Part shown: positions 6,005 to 6,584 of the stretch, piece after piece
Layout: every line of letters begins with the position of its first letter
How positions within the stretch are numbered: position 1 is the first letter of the stretch
Assembly (NCBI GenBank): GCA_009783115.1
Contig: WRHT01000082.1
Location: forward strand, 1-6,584
DNA: 6,584 nucleotides
Direction: 5' to 3'
Source of the DNA: Desulfovibrionaceae bacterium
GTDB lineage: Bacteria; Desulfobacterota; Desulfovibrionia; Desulfovibrionales; Desulfovibrionaceae
Translations under genes and position numbers: made by a program
The notes under the pieces: generated by a model
Database searches by the model: none
Seen by the model: only the letters and a program-made list of their open reading frames with translations
What the model was told of the DNA's origin: nothing

Positions 6005-6584
6005 ATGCCAATAGTCTCCGCCGCCATCATTACCGGGTACGGAACCAACTGCGAGGAAGAAAGCGCCCATGCCGCGCGCCTTGGCGGGGCGGACCGCGTG
6101 GACATCCTGCATTTTTCCTCCCTGCGCGCCGGAGAAGCCTGTCTGGAAAATTACAATTTTCTAATTTTTCCAGGGGGATTTCTCGACGGCGACGATTTGG
6201 GCGCGGCCCAGGCCGCCGCACAGCGCTGGAAATACGCTCTGGACGCGACAGGCGCTCCCCTGCTGGATCAGCTAAGCGGCTTCATCCGAAAGGGCGGCCT
6301 CATCCTGGGCATTTGCAACGGCTTTCAGCTCATGACCAAGCTCGGACTCTTGCCGGCCCTAGAAGGAGAATATTTTGAACGCCAATGCTCCCTGGCCCAC
6401 AACCAATCAGCCCGCTTTGAAGACCGCTGGTGCGATCTGGCCGTGAACCAGCGCAGCCCCTGTGTGTTCACCCGCGACCTGGACAGGCTGTATTTGCCCG
6501 TGCGCCACGGCGAAGGCCGCTTTGTGGCCAAGGACGCGGGCGTGCTTGAAGCCATGCGCCGGGGAGAACAAATCGCCTTGCAAT
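6005..6584 (+). CDS. purQ: PurQ-type phosphoribosylformylglycinamidine synthase glutaminase subunit (3' end outside window)
   Basis: This class I glutamine amidotransferase domain would hydrolyse glutamine and supply ammonia to PurL for making FGAM in purine synthesis. The first 193 codons are in the window, and the frame is open at the right edge. Visible motifs are [10 protein letters not shown] (10-19, the PurQ 'GTNCE' motif), [15 protein letters not shown] (55-69), nucleophile Cys104 in GICNGFQLM and His168 in PVRHGEGRF. The 'ICNGFQ' elbow marks PurQ/PurL glutaminases, against 'CLGMQ' in PyrG, CarA or HisH. About 30 residues (68-97) between the PGGF motif and the nucleophile strand read as helix plus loop. 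It starts at ATG 6005 with AGGA 6 nt upstream and is divergent from pyrG. It could instead be a PurQ-like paralogue; the PurL partner is not seen. The symbol is family-level. Confidence 0.88.
   Translation, partial: MPIVSAAIITGYGTNCEEESAHAARLGGADRVDILHFSSLRAGEACLENYNFLIFPGGFLDGDDLGAAQAAAQRWKYALDATGAPLLDQLSGFIRKGGLILGICNGFQLMTKLGLLPALEGEYFERQCSLAHNQSARFEDRWCDLAVNQRSPCVFTRDLDRLYLPVRHGEGRFVAKDAGVLEAMRRGEQIALQ
6143..6173 (+). repeat. AT-rich imperfect inverted repeat inside the purQ-like gene
   Basis: CTGGAAAATTA (6143-6153) faces TAATTTTTCCAG (6162-6173) across an 8 nt loop, CAATTTTC. Pairing is complete except for one bulged T. A competing perfect repeat, GAAAATT-AC-AATTTTC (6146-6161), overlaps it. 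The patch encodes [10 protein letters not shown] just before the PGGF motif and is markedly more AT-rich than the surrounding gene. It would form a stem in mRNA, but no T run follows, so it is not a standard terminator. Confidence 0.55.

Noticed and set aside
5854..6105. N-terminal extension of pyrG up to position 6105
   Set aside because: It would overlap the divergent purQ-like coding sequence and both promoters. The extra 84 residues look like translated non-coding DNA and match no part of CTP synthases.

Overview
The window reads as core chromosome of a Gram-negative, LPS-making deltaproteobacterium, most likely in or near the Desulfovibrionales. That placement is inferred from protein style and from my recollection of the gene order pyrG-kdsA-kdsC-lptC-lptA-lptB-rpoN in that group; no search was run. 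The coding sequence is moderately GC-rich, and the two promoter regions are clearly AT-rich.

Layout. Positions 1-848 (minus strand) hold the first 282 codons of rpoN (sigma-54), which runs off the left edge. An AT-rich gap at 849-967 carries a near-consensus sigma-54 promoter pointing into rpoN. From 968 to 5853 six minus-strand genes are packed head to tail. In transcription order they are pyrG (CTP synthase), kdsA (Kdo-8-phosphate synthase), kdsC (Kdo-8-phosphate phosphatase), lptC, lptA and lptB (LPS transport). Junctions are 3 nt gaps or 4-8 nt overlaps, so they look like one transcription unit with translational coupling. A divergent promoter region at 5854-6004 separates pyrG from a plus-strand PurQ-type glutaminase gene (6005 to the right edge, incomplete).

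How the genes work together. KdsA and KdsC make free Kdo. CTP from PyrG is the co-substrate with which KdsB (not in the window) activates Kdo to CMP-Kdo for the LPS inner core. LptC, LptA and LptB are parts of the bridge and motor that move finished LPS to the outer membrane; LptF, LptG, LptD and LptE are not here. The divergent gene belongs to purine synthesis, so the 5.9 kb promoter region faces two glutamine amidotransferases of nucleotide synthesis.

The window is mostly ordinary housekeeping DNA. I see no mobile element, CRISPR array, RNA gene or clear intrinsic terminator. The points most worth a second look are the putative sigma-54 promoter in front of the sigma-54 gene itself, the back-to-back promoters between pyrG and the purQ-like gene, and an AT-rich inverted repeat inside the purQ-like coding region.
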